A stretch of DNA of 64,000 nt. Source: Apiospora phragmitis. Taxonomy: Eukaryota > Ascomycota > Sordariomycetes > Amphisphaeriales > Apiosporaceae. The DNA lies in contig JAQQWL010000013.1 of the NCBI GenBank assembly GCA_038363925.1, positions 744,001-808,000 on the forward strand, read 5' to 3'. Under the pieces are notes generated by a model. It made no database searches. It was not told the DNA's origin and saw only the letters and a program-made list of their open reading frames with translations. Every line of letters starts with the position of its first letter. Position 1 is the stretch's first letter. Positions 13,301 to 25,917 of this stretch are shown in pieces. The position numbers and the translations under genes were made by a program.

Positions 13301-16300
13301 CATACCACATCGACTGACGGTAGCAAGTGTAGCATATTTGAGTGTCTCGACCTCGAACATGATGCGCACGTTCGATGGAAGATTCAGACGCTCACCGTTG
13401 GGCAGCGTCAGCAGCTTGTTGTCGTCGAGGACACTGTTCAAGTTCTCAACCCATTCTGGGTCAACGTCACCATCGAAAACGATCCAGTGGCGTTTCGTGT
13501 CTTCGCCACGAAGGTTGTCTACAATCTTTCGTAGGATGCTTGTGAACAAACCATCGGTCCATTCTCGAGTTGTAGAGTCAAGGTTTCCGTATAGTGCCTC
13601 CTTGGACATGACCTTTGGATCGATAACATGAGAGACACCCTCGACACCTTCCACTTGCTGCAGGGCATCTAGAAGCAGTCTCCAGGCGGCGGACTTTCCT
13701 GTACCAGAATTGCCAACCAGCATGACACCGTGATGAATATTCAGAATCTGGTACGATTGAAGCACCTTGGTCATCCAAGTATCAGTGACAACTAGATGGC
13801 GTTCTGCGGCCAACCGGCGGATAGCCTCTTCCAACTTGTCCAAGTTCGCAGGGACATATTGAACTCCGGGGAAACACTCTTGCTCGACTTCCATCATGAT
13901 GTCGACATCGTTTGCAACTAACTTTGGTGCAATTGTTTCACGAATGCTCTGAACCAAGATCTCGGGCTCAACGACCTCCTCGGCCCCAATTTCGCCGTTG
14001 CTGTTTATCAACCGGGCACGCTTGAGGCCACCGGAGCTCACAAGCACGCTTTTGAGGGCACGCAGCCCAAAATCGTAGTGAGCTTGCTTGGACAGCTTCC
14101 CCGAACACTGATCAAAGAAGGGTACAGTCTGCTTCGACAGCTGCTTGGCTTGGTTAAAGCCTTGCGAGTAGAGCATGACTTCGGCAATGAGTTCTTTGTC
14201 GGGCTTAGACATCGCCACACTGCGGAACAGCTTCTTCAGGTTATCGGGCAAGTTCGAACGACCAGCGTAACCAGGATTCATGGTAATGAAAATACCAGTG
14301 CTCTGGTTTACACAGAGCTGGCGCCCGATCAGTTCGATTTGTGCTTTGTCATCCTCAACACCCTGCTTGAGACCAAGTTGGATGTTCTGAATCTGTTGCG
14401 AAACGGCCGACAGAATTCGCTCTTCAAGACGATTGAACTCGTCGAAACAGCCCCAGGCACCTACTTGGCAAATACCCAGGAAAATTCTACCCATTGCTTG
14501 GAAGTCAAAAGTGTCGTCACAACAGAAGACCAGCGTGAAGCGGCCGAGTTCAACCCCCAGTGCCTTGACGGATTCGGTCTTGCCAGTACCAGCAGGGCCA
14601 TAAGGCGAACCACCCAGTCTCTGGCAGAGGGCTTGAGTGAGTGTGAGGAAGCATCGATCGGTAAGGGGTGTGCGGACAAGTCTTTCAGGGACACCCAAGT
14701 ACTCGAAGCCGTAGCTCAGCTTGGCGTTGGCCATCTTGATGTGAAGACGTTGGATGAAGTCACCTTCCGGAGTGTACACATAGCGCATTTGCAGCAGCCA
14801 AAGGTAGTGTGTCGGCGAGTTTGCGCCGGCCTTGACGAGTTTCTCGATAGTGTCTCGCTGATGGACACACTCGGTAATCAAGGCCTCGCATTTCTTTCGT
14901 TGAATCACTTCCAAGTCGCCGAGAACGGTTTCTGCCAGGAGTCGTAGGACCTGTACTTCCCGGTCGAACAGAGACTGTAGAGTAGAACCCCCGTCGGCAA
15001 GGGACTTATCGACTGCAGTGGTCCAAACAGCCTGTGTGGCGAGCACGACAATCTGACTGGGATAGGCATCAATGAACGAGTTCATGGCAGCTTGGCTGAT
15101 ATCATCAGACTCGAAAATCGGCGTAAATGCTTCAATGGCCTCGGCTAGAAGCTCGGCTAATGTAGCTTTCATTCCATTCTCGAGAAGTGCTAGCCAGTCA
15201 TTGATTTTGGGCACCTTGGCAAGCGAGATTTCCTTCTTGAGGCGAACAACCTCGTCTTCCTTGGACGTGAAACCCGAGATAATAGCTTCATCGTCCATCA
15301 CAAGCCCGTTGAGACCCGCGAACATCTTCTTGAAATGCTTGGCAATGCGCATGGTGTCATTGCTGTTACCGATCATCTCCAACAGATCTTCATCACCAAC
15401 AAAGTAGAACCGGGGAATGAGACTCTTTCCTTCTCAAGGTATTCACCCAAGGCCTTTTGGATCTTGTTCAAGAGTTCGGCGAGACGTTCGAGGGACTTCT
15501 GGACGCCAGCAATTCCAAGAACATCTATGACCATAGGTTGCTTGTAGACCTTCTTCATGACAGCCATAAATTCGCTGTTGATGTTCTGAAACCGAGACGA
15601 TTCAATGGGTAGCAGATGCTTGATATCGGCGTTGCCTGTGAAGACTCCTTCGAGATAGACCCATTGGCGTTGAACGTCAATCCAAACGTCGAATAAGACG
15701 TGGACTCGGTTCAACTTGTCCTCCCAAGAGGAGGCTTCTTCCTCAAATTCCTTGTAGTAAGGCGAATGTTTCATTGCTTGAAGGGAGTTGAGGTTCTCAC
15801 TGCATTTGGCGAACAGATCATCCCAGCCACGAATGAGGCGGCACTTGTTCTGATAAGCCACGAGCTCCAAGGAGTAGTTGTTCCATGTATCCTTGACCTG
15901 CTTGAGGAATTCTTCCAGGGCCATCTCTCCTTGAGCTTGGGCGATGATGTCTCGAACAATGTTCTCTGTGGCGATCAGATTCAAGTCCCAGACATCACCA
16001 AGAGTCATTGACACGGGCGAGTAACGTCGTCCGGGCTTGATCTCTTTCCAGATTTTCACCCAGTGGCGATCGCGGATGGCCTCTGATTTGAGATCAGCCA
16101 GGATAGTGTTGACCTTCAATTGCTGGCGGAGAATGTTCTGGATGTGCTCAAACGCAGCATATTGTCGCATTCTGCTTGGCATTTCCTTCGTCATCTTGAT
16201 GAGGCCATCGATGGAGCCACGGATCTTTCGCGGCTGAACGCTACCCCAGAGAGTCTCTCGGAGCTCATTCAAGCTCCTCCAAATGGTGGATAGAGCTGCC

Positions 16301-19300
16301 CAGACTGACTTGAAATCTTGCACCTCCTCCAAAATGATGGACAGGGAAGACTCTGCACTAGCAGGGAGATCAAGAGCTTCCTTAGCCTTGCCCACCATCT
16401 CCGACTCTTCCTGGAGCTTGTTGATGCGGGTTTCGAAAGAGCTGAGTGTTTCGGAGGCGACTTCTGGTGCAATGGTGCCTGAGACTGGCTTCTCTTCGTT
16501 CCACTGGATAGCAATCTCGGCAATCTTCTCCGTAACAACCTTGTCCTCGGCAACGATCTTGGCCTTGAGGGCATCGGTCTGGTCCTGGACAATCTTCGCC
16601 TTTCGGGTAAGAAGCTCGTTCAGGGCTTCCCACTGCGAGTCAACCTGTTGAACATCTAACCAATCGTTGGGGAACTGATAGCGGTTGCGGGTAAGCGTCG
16701 ATTGCCCCTGGCGGAACGTCTCAACTTCAGGAGCCCATGCTTTGACGTTTCGCTTGCAAGCTTGCACTATGGTGATGAACTGGACAGCTTGTGCAGTTGA
16801 AGTTGCCTCTAGGCTTTGCATCTCCAGATCTCTCCGTGCTTTTTCAATTTCAGCATGGACCTCTCTCATTCGACCTCCGAGACGACTTCCGAACTTGATC
16901 AGAATCTCGTGCTGCCACTGATCGTATTTCGAGTTCACTTTGGTCTGGACTTGGTCATAATCGATGGTTATGCGGCCGAATGACCGGCTGACCTCAGTTG
17001 TATCAAAGGTCGCACGAGTCTTTCGAATTTCTTGAAGTAGTTGAAGCCACTTGGAGAGTTCGTCACCCAGGAGCTCGTACACCTGCTCCGACTGAAGATC
17101 CCAAAGCGATTGGAACTGTAGCCATTTGTCTACGTACCCTCCAATATAGGACAGCTTCTTCTCAATACTGGTGTAGACCCTCGCGAGGATGTCGGTGCAT
17201 TCGCTTGGCAGTTCCGTAAACCGGGCTTCTTCTGGGGCTGCGGTGCTCAGAGTGAGACTCATCTGATATCTGGAGGCCTTGACCTTCGGGAGGTTACAAA
17301 CAATGCCCACCCATTCGTGCAATTGCACATACCAACTGGCTCGCGCATACTCCAGGGGGGGTTCTAGATAGATAACCTGATTGCGCATGGTAATCTCGTG
17401 CACCAACTGCTTCATGGTCGGTGCGTCTGATTTGATGGGTTCGCCGTTTGGTGCAAGTTGTTTACGTCGCGACATCTCGTGGTCACTCAAGTCGTCATCC
17501 TCGAAAGCTTCGATCCAGGCCACGACGGCTTTCTGTAGGCGAGCCAGAAGAGTCAACTTGATCCGATCGTTCATTCTTTCCACCCAGTAGCCCAAGTTGA
17601 CGTATTGTTCCAGGTTCAGCTGATCCACGGCAGCTTGGATGATTTGCAGTCTCGAATCGAACTCGGAGGCATCATACGGGCACGTGGAGAGCTCTTGGAG
17701 AGCCTTTTGCACGTTGGTATGGACTGTGGCAAGTGCAATCGTCTTGGCCTGGAGCACAGATGTGCTTGCGGCAAAATCTCTTACAAATAGAACATGCTTG
17801 CTGCCAGCGCTGTTTCGGCCAATGGTGTGTTCCAAGCCGTTGTTGGCAAGCATGGGCTTCTGGTGCACCTCCCACGTATCAAGGAACGTTTCCCACTTCA
17901 GGGGTACTCCTTTAGCGATAAGGTTCTGGACATCATTCTGGTAGCCGCTCAGTAACAGGGACACCCCTGGCATGTCAGAAATCTGGCGCGTTGTTTGCGT
18001 AAACGTTCGTACACTTTCCATCAAGCTGACAGCATACGGGTAAACGCGCTTTGCATCCTTCGCGGTATTGTGTACTGAGTGAGGCACCTGGAAATTTTGC
18101 CAGCCTAGATTGCGGGTCTCCTTGAACAGTGTGATAATTTGGGCATCAAAGTTGACTGCGAGGTCGAGGGCGTTATTCGCAGATCGGACCTTGTTGATGT
18201 TGAACAGGCGGCCGGAGATGGTAATCTGCTTTCTCTGGACATCATCAACCCAAGCCTTGTAAATAGCTTGAGTGTTCAGCTTCTTCTTGAACAAATCACT
18301 CTCCGTCTGAAGCTTCTGCCCTTCGGCATGTAGCGTCCAGTCAGAACCCAGAATGTCCTCGACTTTCTTCATGTACCCGTCGAGCTGGCGTTCAATCTGA
18401 CGTGCCCAGATGATGGCGCCAGAAACAGGAGGCAAGTCGTGTAATTGCGCCATAGCGTGAGCCTCGGAGTGTCCATATTGTTGCTTGAAGCGCTCGTGCA
18501 AGGCTGAAATTGCCTGCTTCACGTTTTCAATGAGCTGGTTCTGATACTCGGCGATAGCACCTCGGATCTTGGGTCGCACGAAAAGGGCATTGAACTGAGA
18601 GAACACCCGGAACATCTCATTAGCGTTTTTCGCGGTTGCCAAACGATCACGCAACCGAGCGATGATGGAATTCTCGACACGAGTCGTCCGCTCATTATAC
18701 GTGTTCTCTGCTTTCACCCACCGCTGAGTGCCCTCCTCGGAGACATCAAGCAGGTCGACATTCTTGAGAGCATCCCATGCTTGCTGAACTTCCTCGACGG
18801 CATCAACATCGCCCATCTCCTCCGCAAGGGGGGCGTTGTTGGCACCCTCTCCGTTTAAGCCATTCACAGTAGCCTTGGGTCCGAGAACAATCACAATAGT
18901 ACGTTGTAGCTGCTCGTGGTTATCCCTGAAAGTGTCAATGTACTTAAGCCGGGCCTGCAGTTCGCTGTGCTTGGGGTTAATTTTGATGGGAATAAATTTT
19001 TCCTGCCGTCTTCTCGTGGTCTCGCGGGCGATGTTGGTGAAATCCTTGATCTGGTTGTCCCAACCCTTGAAAATCTCGTCGGCGGTCACCATTAGTGCCT
19101 TGAAGTCCTTGTAGTCAAGATTGACGAGCTCGGACCCAGGGAGCAAGCGATGCGTTGCCTCCTTAAGATCGGCAGAGATGGCTTCAACAAGGTCCAGGGT
19201 GCGCTTGATCGGGTAGTTGCTGAACCTCATTTTCTTGTTCATATGGCCGAAAATCTGCGCGACGGCCTCGTCGACCTTGGAGAGGGAAGTCGCAGACAGC

Positions 19301-20431
19301 AACTCATCAAGCGGGAAATCGCGCATAAGCTGGTTGTATTTTTGAACCGTCTCCATGGCTTCTTTCAGACCAGTATCAGCGGTGAAACTGACAGTTGCCT
19401 GGAAACGTTTGGCATGCTTCAGAATCTCGAGAGTGAGCAAGACTCCTTCGCTCCGCAATTGAGCCTCGATGCTCTCTAGCGACGACTCCATCGACAGCCA
19501 AAAGTTGATCTCCTGCGTTGCTGTCCTCGTCACTGGGTCTCTTGTGAGCTTGGTGATGGCCTGGATTGCCTTGATCCAGCCATTCACAGTCGATTGGAGA
19601 TTGTTCATGAATGAGCTGTCCGAGAGGAGTGAGGCGGGTATCAAATCGGTCGAGGGTCGGACTCCCCTTGATGCTGCCTCTTCCAAGGCAGTCTGGACAA
19701 CAGGGTGAAATGGCAGAGATAGCTCCGGAATCTCAACATTTTGCTGCAAGTGGAGGAGACTCAGCTCCAACTCTGTCATTCGTTTTTTGGTGACGGGAAT
19801 GCCCGTCTTTGCGTCGACATCAGCTCGGCTTCTCGCTCCATTAACGGCCTGCGAAGACTTGGTGCTGGCATCGAAATAGGGGCGCCAGCGCATTATGAAG
19901 GATAGTATGAAGAATCTCGAAGGGGGATGCAGAAGGGCCTTGTTCGGCAACGGCCGCATTAGAAGAAGCAGCGCCAGGCAGAGTCTGAATCTGAATCTGA
20001 GAAGTAAGAGGCAGGGCCGGATCGATCGCTTGAGGGCGCTTGAGAAGAGCGAGGTAGGCGACAATCGTGGGCGTCGAAGATATTTCGGAAGTGATAGTAT
20101 ATTTGTACGAGGTAGTGGCTACCCCATCGGCGCGGACATCATCCGTGAGGTCAGACGTCGACAGTATCTCCTTCTGGATGTACAGAGCGACTTGGGAATC
20201 ATTCGCGAATCGGGTGCATCGCTGAACGGTGTCGGCATAGGCGGATTCGCAAAGCAGGTTCCCATCCTTTTGAAGATCGTCGCGCGCCGCTCCAAGGGCT
20301 ATGCTCACAACGGAAGCCAGGTATTCTACTACCAAGGCCGGGTCGATAGCGATGAAGGAGGACGACGACGTAGGAGACAGGCCATTAGCGACGGTATCCT
20401 GTGGCGTCAGAGGCGAGGCCACGGAATCCAT
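7306..20431 (-). CDS. nudA: Cytoplasmic dynein heavy chain (three frameshifts)
   Basis: This is the minus-end-directed microtubule motor subunit that moves nuclei, endosomes and vesicles in hyphae (nudA of Aspergillus, ro-1 of Neurospora, DYN1 of yeast). It starts at the ATG at 20429-20431. The first third is the tail and linker; four P-loops follow: AAA1 GPAGTGKT (about 14578-14601), AAA2 GNSGTGKS (about 13692-13716), AAA3 GPPGSGKT (about 12598-12621) and AAA4 GVSGSGKT (about 11574-11600). A coiled-coil stalk (about 10860-9880) and the C-terminal motor follow. One intron at 7758-7819 precedes the last exon (7306-7757). Three one-base breaks need correction: one C too many at 19879-19882 (ALAP to YFDAST), one C missing at 15412-15415 (ERVSFP to [15 protein letters not shown]) and one C missing at 7675-7677 (PQNIP to [14 protein letters not shown]). 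The reconstructed length, about 4,350 residues, equals that of fungal orthologues. Confidence 0.95.
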
Positions 20432-21730
20432 GCTGGCGATGAAGATCGGGGGGTGGAGTAAACGTTGTTTCGGCCTCAGAAGGTCATCGAAGGTGGCATC
20501 GGTGGCAGGTATCGGTAACGGGTTGCTGGCGAAGCGAGGAGCGGAAGGCGGAAATCCGTCGGTCGGTAGGCGATAGGATGGACAAAGAGCTCCTCCGATA
20601 ATTTAGTATTCCCACAATAGGGGGCAGTCGAAGAAGACGCGCAAATACAGAAGCAACTAAGGAGCGTGGGGTGCTGGGAAAGTGAGGTCGGGTGCTCTTG
20701 GTGGAAGAGTGTCGTCGCTTTCGACCATAGGATTCTGTACTGGTTGGTCTATGGTGGATGAAAATGAGAGGATGGACTTTGTTCCAAAATGTGTGTTACA
20801 GTCAATGCTGTAAGGCATCCATAATCTCTCGTCGCGTACAAACGCCAAATGGTTCTCTCGGGACAAGGTATGGTTGGCATGGGTATGGGACACCCCTGTC
20901 GGCGAGACGCACCCCGTTGACAGCAGACCCTGAGAGCTCGAGTGATTGGTCCATCGCCCACATCATAGCTCTAAGTGGGGGGTCCCTCATCAATGCTACC
21001 GTCTTAGTCAAGTGCCCTGGTGCATGCCCCTTAGCTGTACCTTTTGGCAGATGGGGGTGGAGGGGTGGTCTTTGTGTGATATTGAATCAGATCACGGATA
21101 TCTAAGTACTTCAATAAGTACCTAATCAACGCACCACCGTCTGCCTAGGTAAGGTAACATCAAAGATTCGTTGACGCATGGAATCTGGAGATATCCTCGG
21201 TTCGGGCTCGGTATTGGAATAAATCTTGGTAGAAAAGCAACACGCAGCTGCTCATCCCTTCCGAATGCAGCAAGCAACCTCAAAGTTTGCCGTGGAAGTA
21301 AACAAGCTTGGTAGATTCCGAGCATGCTTATACTCGACCAAGCTTATTGCTGGTGTTCACGCAGTGACAACTGCCAAGCTTGACAGAGGTTAAACTACGA
21401 TTTGGCATCAACAATAACACTCATCACATGTTGCAGCACTGAACGGAGACGTGCCATGGAATCAGTGACGTTTTCTTTCTCAGGACGCTGCCATCAATAG
21501 CCGTTTTCATCATAAACCTCATGCTGAAATAAAATGTCAACGCCTCGCTAACGTGCCGTAGCCACCTGCTCGAATAACCAGTAAATATGACGCCCCCTGG
21601 CTCCTGTTCCCATTTCCAATATCGATGATTTCCTTTACGCCGTCCTTGCTCATGCCTAACCCTGCCATGCCGTATGTAAAACATTGTGTCTCGTTTCTGT
21701 ATCTCGTTGAAATCTAAAGCCCTGGGAACC
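20432..21730. promoter_or_regulatory. Intergenic region upstream of dynein
   Basis: A stretch of 1.3 kb with the dynein promoter at one end and the 3' region of the FAR1-like gene at the other. It contains scattered AGGTA/TACCT words (for example 21117-21157). No gene was recognised. Confidence 0.45.
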
Positions 21731-23847
21731 TTAGCTGTTGGCTCCCCCGTTTGCTGCTGTGCTGTTGCTACCGTTGTCGGCAAGCTTTTCTCTCTGAAGC
21801 ATGACCCTTTGGTTGCATATGTCAATGAACATCTCGAACTTTTCGATCGTCTTGTCCTTAGTTCGGAGGTCCTCTTGTAATTTCTCGATCGTTTTCTTGC
21901 TCTCCTCTCGCAGCTTTTTCAATTCTTCCTTCGTATTAGCGAGCTCACGTCTCAGATCAGAGCGGATTCGCTCTTCCGGGGTTGGCGCCGGTTTGCTGTA
22001 TATAGCCGGCCGCTCCTCAGCTATCCCTGCCTCAACCTTTTGGGGATTGCGGTTAATTGCTGCTCGCGCATTATAGATATCTCGTGGCAGCAATGGGACG
22101 TGAGGGTTTTGCTGCTGTAGAATTTCCAGCGTCTGACTAACGCCTATGCCTGGTCAGGTTAGCACTTTTGTACGAGAATGTCACGTTATAGTTACCCACC
22201 AGATTCTTTAAGCTGCTTGACCGCCGCAACCATCTTGCTATCCAACTTTCTTGCGGCAGGGTGAAGTAGTGGGCTCTCACTGGGGCCATGATTATGCTGC
22301 AGGTGTACTGCATCTGGGCGGTAACGAATGGTCCACTGGGTGCGCTGCTCGATCGCGAAGAATCCAAATTGGCAGTTGCACTTGCGTGAAGAGGTCTTCC
22401 GCTTCCTCTGCTCGGGGCTCACGCGACTTGGGGGCTTTCCGGCACGGTCACACACAAACAAGACCTTCTTTAAGCCCGGTACAGTCTTCTTTGACCTTCC
22501 TATTACCACGGCATATCCCACCGATGTGCAATATTCCAGGACATGTCGGTGGACCGCCTCGAGACTCGCGTAACTCCCGCCCTCTGGCGGTGCCGACATC
22601 ATGCCGCCCATGGGTGTCCGGGGAACAAAGGGTGTGCCTTCAAGGAGCTTTGGTGACAAATGGCTGTCCCCCTCGCCCGACTCGTCTTGACTGTCCAATT
22701 CCATGTCATCGTCATTGTGCGAGTCTTGCTGCTGGACCGTTGGCTCGGGCGCCGGCGGTGGTGGAGCCACAGACTGACTCGGTGGTTGCGGCGTTGACTG
22801 CGGTTGTAGTGTTGGGGGTGGCTGATGTGCTTGTGGTGGAATCGGCTGGTGATTTGGATGTGTTTGTGGGGGTGGTTGCTGAGGCGCAAGTTGGTGACTT
22901 GGAGGATGTGGCGGCTGGGAGTGCGGCGGAGGGCGAGCCGAGTGACTCTGCTGCGGATGACTCTGCTGGTGGCTCTGCGGATGGCTCTGCGGGTGGCTCT
23001 GTTGATGACTTTGTGGGTGACTCTGCGGGTGGCTCTGTGCGTGGTTCTGCGGATGCGACGCAGGCAGGCCTTGACTATGGGATTGTGGATGAACCTGTGG
23101 TAGAGCATGGTTATGTTGGTGAGGGGGGGTATGAGACATCAAGTTGGCATCGTTCGGCTGGTGAACCTGTTGTGGTTGTTGTTGTTGGACCGGTTGCTGC
23201 TGCGGGAGCGGCTGAACCTGCTGTGCTACCGGATGGCCCTGATGTGTTGGATGGCTCTGGTGGTTCTGGTGGTTCTGGTGCGCCTGGTGTGCCTGGTGCG
23301 TTTGATGCGTTTGGTGCGCCTGGTGAGTCTGGTGTGTTTGGTGATTCGGATGTGCCGGGTGAGGTTGCTGCTGCAGCGGCTGGACAGGCTGGACCGGTTG
23401 AGGAACTGGTTGCTGAACATGCTGTTGCACCTGCTGTGACATAGGCTGGTTCATGGCCTGTTGAAGATAGGCCATCTGCCCCGGCTGTTGCTGCAACTGC
23501 CGCTGCGGACCAGCGCGTTGGCGGCCGGCGGCCACGGCAGACGCGCCGTGCGCCTGGGTTGGGGTGTGCCTCGACGTGCCATTGGGGACGTTTTGGACGC
23601 CGTTGACGCCCGGGACGGGAGACGGCGTGCTGCTCGTGAAGAGGTTGTGGGGGTAATGGGCCTGAGGCGGCTGCTGAGGCGTGTACTGCTGAGGTTGGTA
23701 CGGCGACTGGTGTTGTTGCGGTGTCGGCGAGGGTTTGGGCGGCGTGGCGGAATGGGAGGATGAAGTGTATGTCCGTCTCAACCCATTGACCTGGGGGAAG
23801 GCAAGGCCAGGATGGGAATGTGGATTGTGGTCATTTGTGGTAGACAT
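21731..23847 (-). CDS. FAR1-like (WRKY-GCM1 fold) DNA-binding protein with long Gln/His-rich N-terminus
   Basis: This is a likely sequence-specific DNA-binding or transcription factor; its target is unknown. Exon 1 is 22200-23847 and exon 2 is 21731-22149, joined across a 50-bp intron (GTGGGT...ACCAG with a GCTAACCT branch site). The N-terminal 370 residues are Gln/His/Pro-rich with repeated HQTHQA- and SHPQ-type units. Residues about 430-530 form the FAR1-like domain: a Y/V-rich strand, the Cys pair in RKCNCQFGFF and the His pair in LQHNHGPS, the C-C-H-H arrangement expected of this zinc fold. Exon 2 encodes a coiled coil (ELANTKEELKKLREESKKT) and a Leu-rich MLQREKLA end, probably for dimerisation. 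The length is about 688 residues and the frame is intact. I recognise the domain but not a named gene. Confidence 0.8.
22930..23440 (-). repeat. Imperfect tandem repeats coding for His/Gln-rich tracts
   Basis: Two adjacent repeat zones lie inside the FAR1-like gene. At about 22945-23060 a 12-base unit encodes SHPQ or SHQQ; at about 23240-23370 a 9-base unit encodes HQT, HQA or HQN. The opposite strand also has long open frames here, which are by-products of the repeats. Confidence 0.75.
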
Positions 23848-25917
23848 GCCTACTTCGACACAAAAGAGAAGATAAGGAAAACCGATATGACGAACAAGGC
23901 GAGATGCAAAGGCGCCAAAGCTGGGATAAACAACCCTGGCTGCACCGACGAAAGGAAAGGTAAGGTAAGGTAGGGAGGCGTGACTATAAAATCCACGATC
24001 TTCAACACTGGGGCCCGGGTGTGTCTGTACTGACCAGAATACTGTGAGGAGGGTGAGTGAAGGACGGGGGAGGGGAAGGAAGGGGGGGGGTGCCTGATGG
24101 TGGAAACTGGCTGCTGGAGAGGTGGCAGGTGTGCGTGGGATCGGGCCCGAAGAGAAGTGAAAAGTAAGCAGGGGCCATGGTCAACGTGTACTTCTCTATC
24201 CCATACTGCGGCAGCTCTGGAGGCAGGTACTTGTGTGCCCCGGTTTCAGCCAAAGCTAGCCTCAACTTGGTTAGACGCTGGCTGCATTACGGAGCTCTCA
24301 GGCCTTTATGCACACCCTGCCCGCCCGGGTTGCAACTTGCAAGAGCAGATAAGTGTACAATGCTACCCCCTTTGGGGTAAGTTGATCGATTAGGTGGTGC
24401 TCCTCGATATAGTGGTAGATCTCGCTCGGGCTTCAAGGGTAGTTGGTGGTAATTGTAGGTCAATCCTTCAATTCCATAATGTGCCTTTTCTATAATCCAA
24501 GACAGGCGGCGACTATTACTTACCATAGGTATAGAGTATACATGAAACATGGCAGATTAGCGGCTGTTGAGAGGCTGGCACCTGCCAATTTGGCTTCAGG
24601 ATGTGCTGCTGCAGCCACCTTGTCTTTTGCTGTCACCTCGGATTCGATCCCCGGATTGCTTGCAGCCAAAACCGACCGGGGAGGGTTGCTTCCATGAGGT
24701 GGCAACGGGACCAATCATGAGCAATCGGGAAGGACTAACAAGCCGACTGCAGGTGGAAAAGATTCGTGATGGCTCACTATCCGGGCCAGCCTGCCAGCCT
24801 TCGTCATCAATGTCCATTGTATGTATGTAGGTATGCCCATCTGCTGCGACCCGTGAGAGAATATGAGCTACATATCTGGGTGTAGATACCTAACGCTCAT
24901 GTACCTATTGTGCAGCAAGTAGTAGCCATGAGGGCAGATAGGTACGTAGGTATGTAGGTAAGGTCACACTTATGTAGCCAGAACGGGAATCGGTCTGGTC
25001 TTCCTTATTATTATTATCCCTCCTCCTACGGTACGTGCTTTGTGACAGGTCACCGCAGCCTTGATCGTCAATCAAATTGAATCGACTTCGTCTGAACCTG
25101 AGCGTGACGGAGTAAGGCGCAACACTGACTCTTCAAGATCTGGCTGGGCCACTTTCCCTACCATCAATAATACATCCCAGTCTGATCCTATTCGCATTGA
25201 GCGTTCAAAGTCGTCATGGTCAGGCCGTAACCGGATACATCACACAGCACACCAACCAAGCCGCTGGTATACACCGGAAATTTGTGTCCACAATCCACCT
25301 GCACCTCAAGACGGCCTGCATGCGCGGGTTACAGCACTTCTGCTGCATATCAGGTCTCGCTGGCTTTTACAGCCGTTCGAAATACAAGATACAGGTGTGT
25401 GTGATGTGGCCATGAGGCTTGGCTTCAGCCAGGTACCTGCCACCGAATAACCCACGCCTCACTCTCTGAATCACCCACCATCCATCATCGTCCTCTAGTA
25501 TATCCGAAAATACAGATCTAGTCAATTCACTTTCTACACACGAGGCTACGACAGCTCGACCAAATAATTGGTTGGTTCTTGCTTGCTTGACTATTCGGCA
25601 TTCCAGCATTGGGCTGAACCAACGGAACTGCTTGGAGTCGATGCCACCATTTACTTGTTGGTGAATGAAAGGTCAACGTAGAACTTCCGTGCAGGCGGGA
25701 CGAGGTGAACGAAGGAGTTGCGGACATCACATATCAAAATCTCGCTTAGCTACACTCTTATCCCTTTGAGCCCTTGCGGCCTGACCAACAAATACTAGGC
25801 GCCTGTACGTTGGCATTGGCTCTTGCCGACCCGGAACGTCGCCATGGTTCGTATCGTCTTCCCCAACCGCGGGGCCTCCATGCCGAAATTCGAACCGAGT
25901 ATCAGCACTGGCGTACC
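23848..25917. promoter_or_regulatory. Long divergent intergenic region
   Basis: A stretch of 2.1 kb between the FAR1-like gene and the 2EXR gene. It contains a G-rich tract at 24060-24090 and a run of TAGGTA/GTATGTAGG words at about 24820-24965. An upstream exon of the 2EXR gene could lie near 25780-25917, where its frame stays open. No other gene was recognised. Confidence 0.45.

Noticed and set aside
22251..23444. Open frame of 397 codons on the plus strand opposite the FAR1-like gene
   Set aside because: It is the reverse of the His/Gln repeats; its Gly/Val/Ala/Asp-rich composition is an artefact of the repeat and shows no domain.
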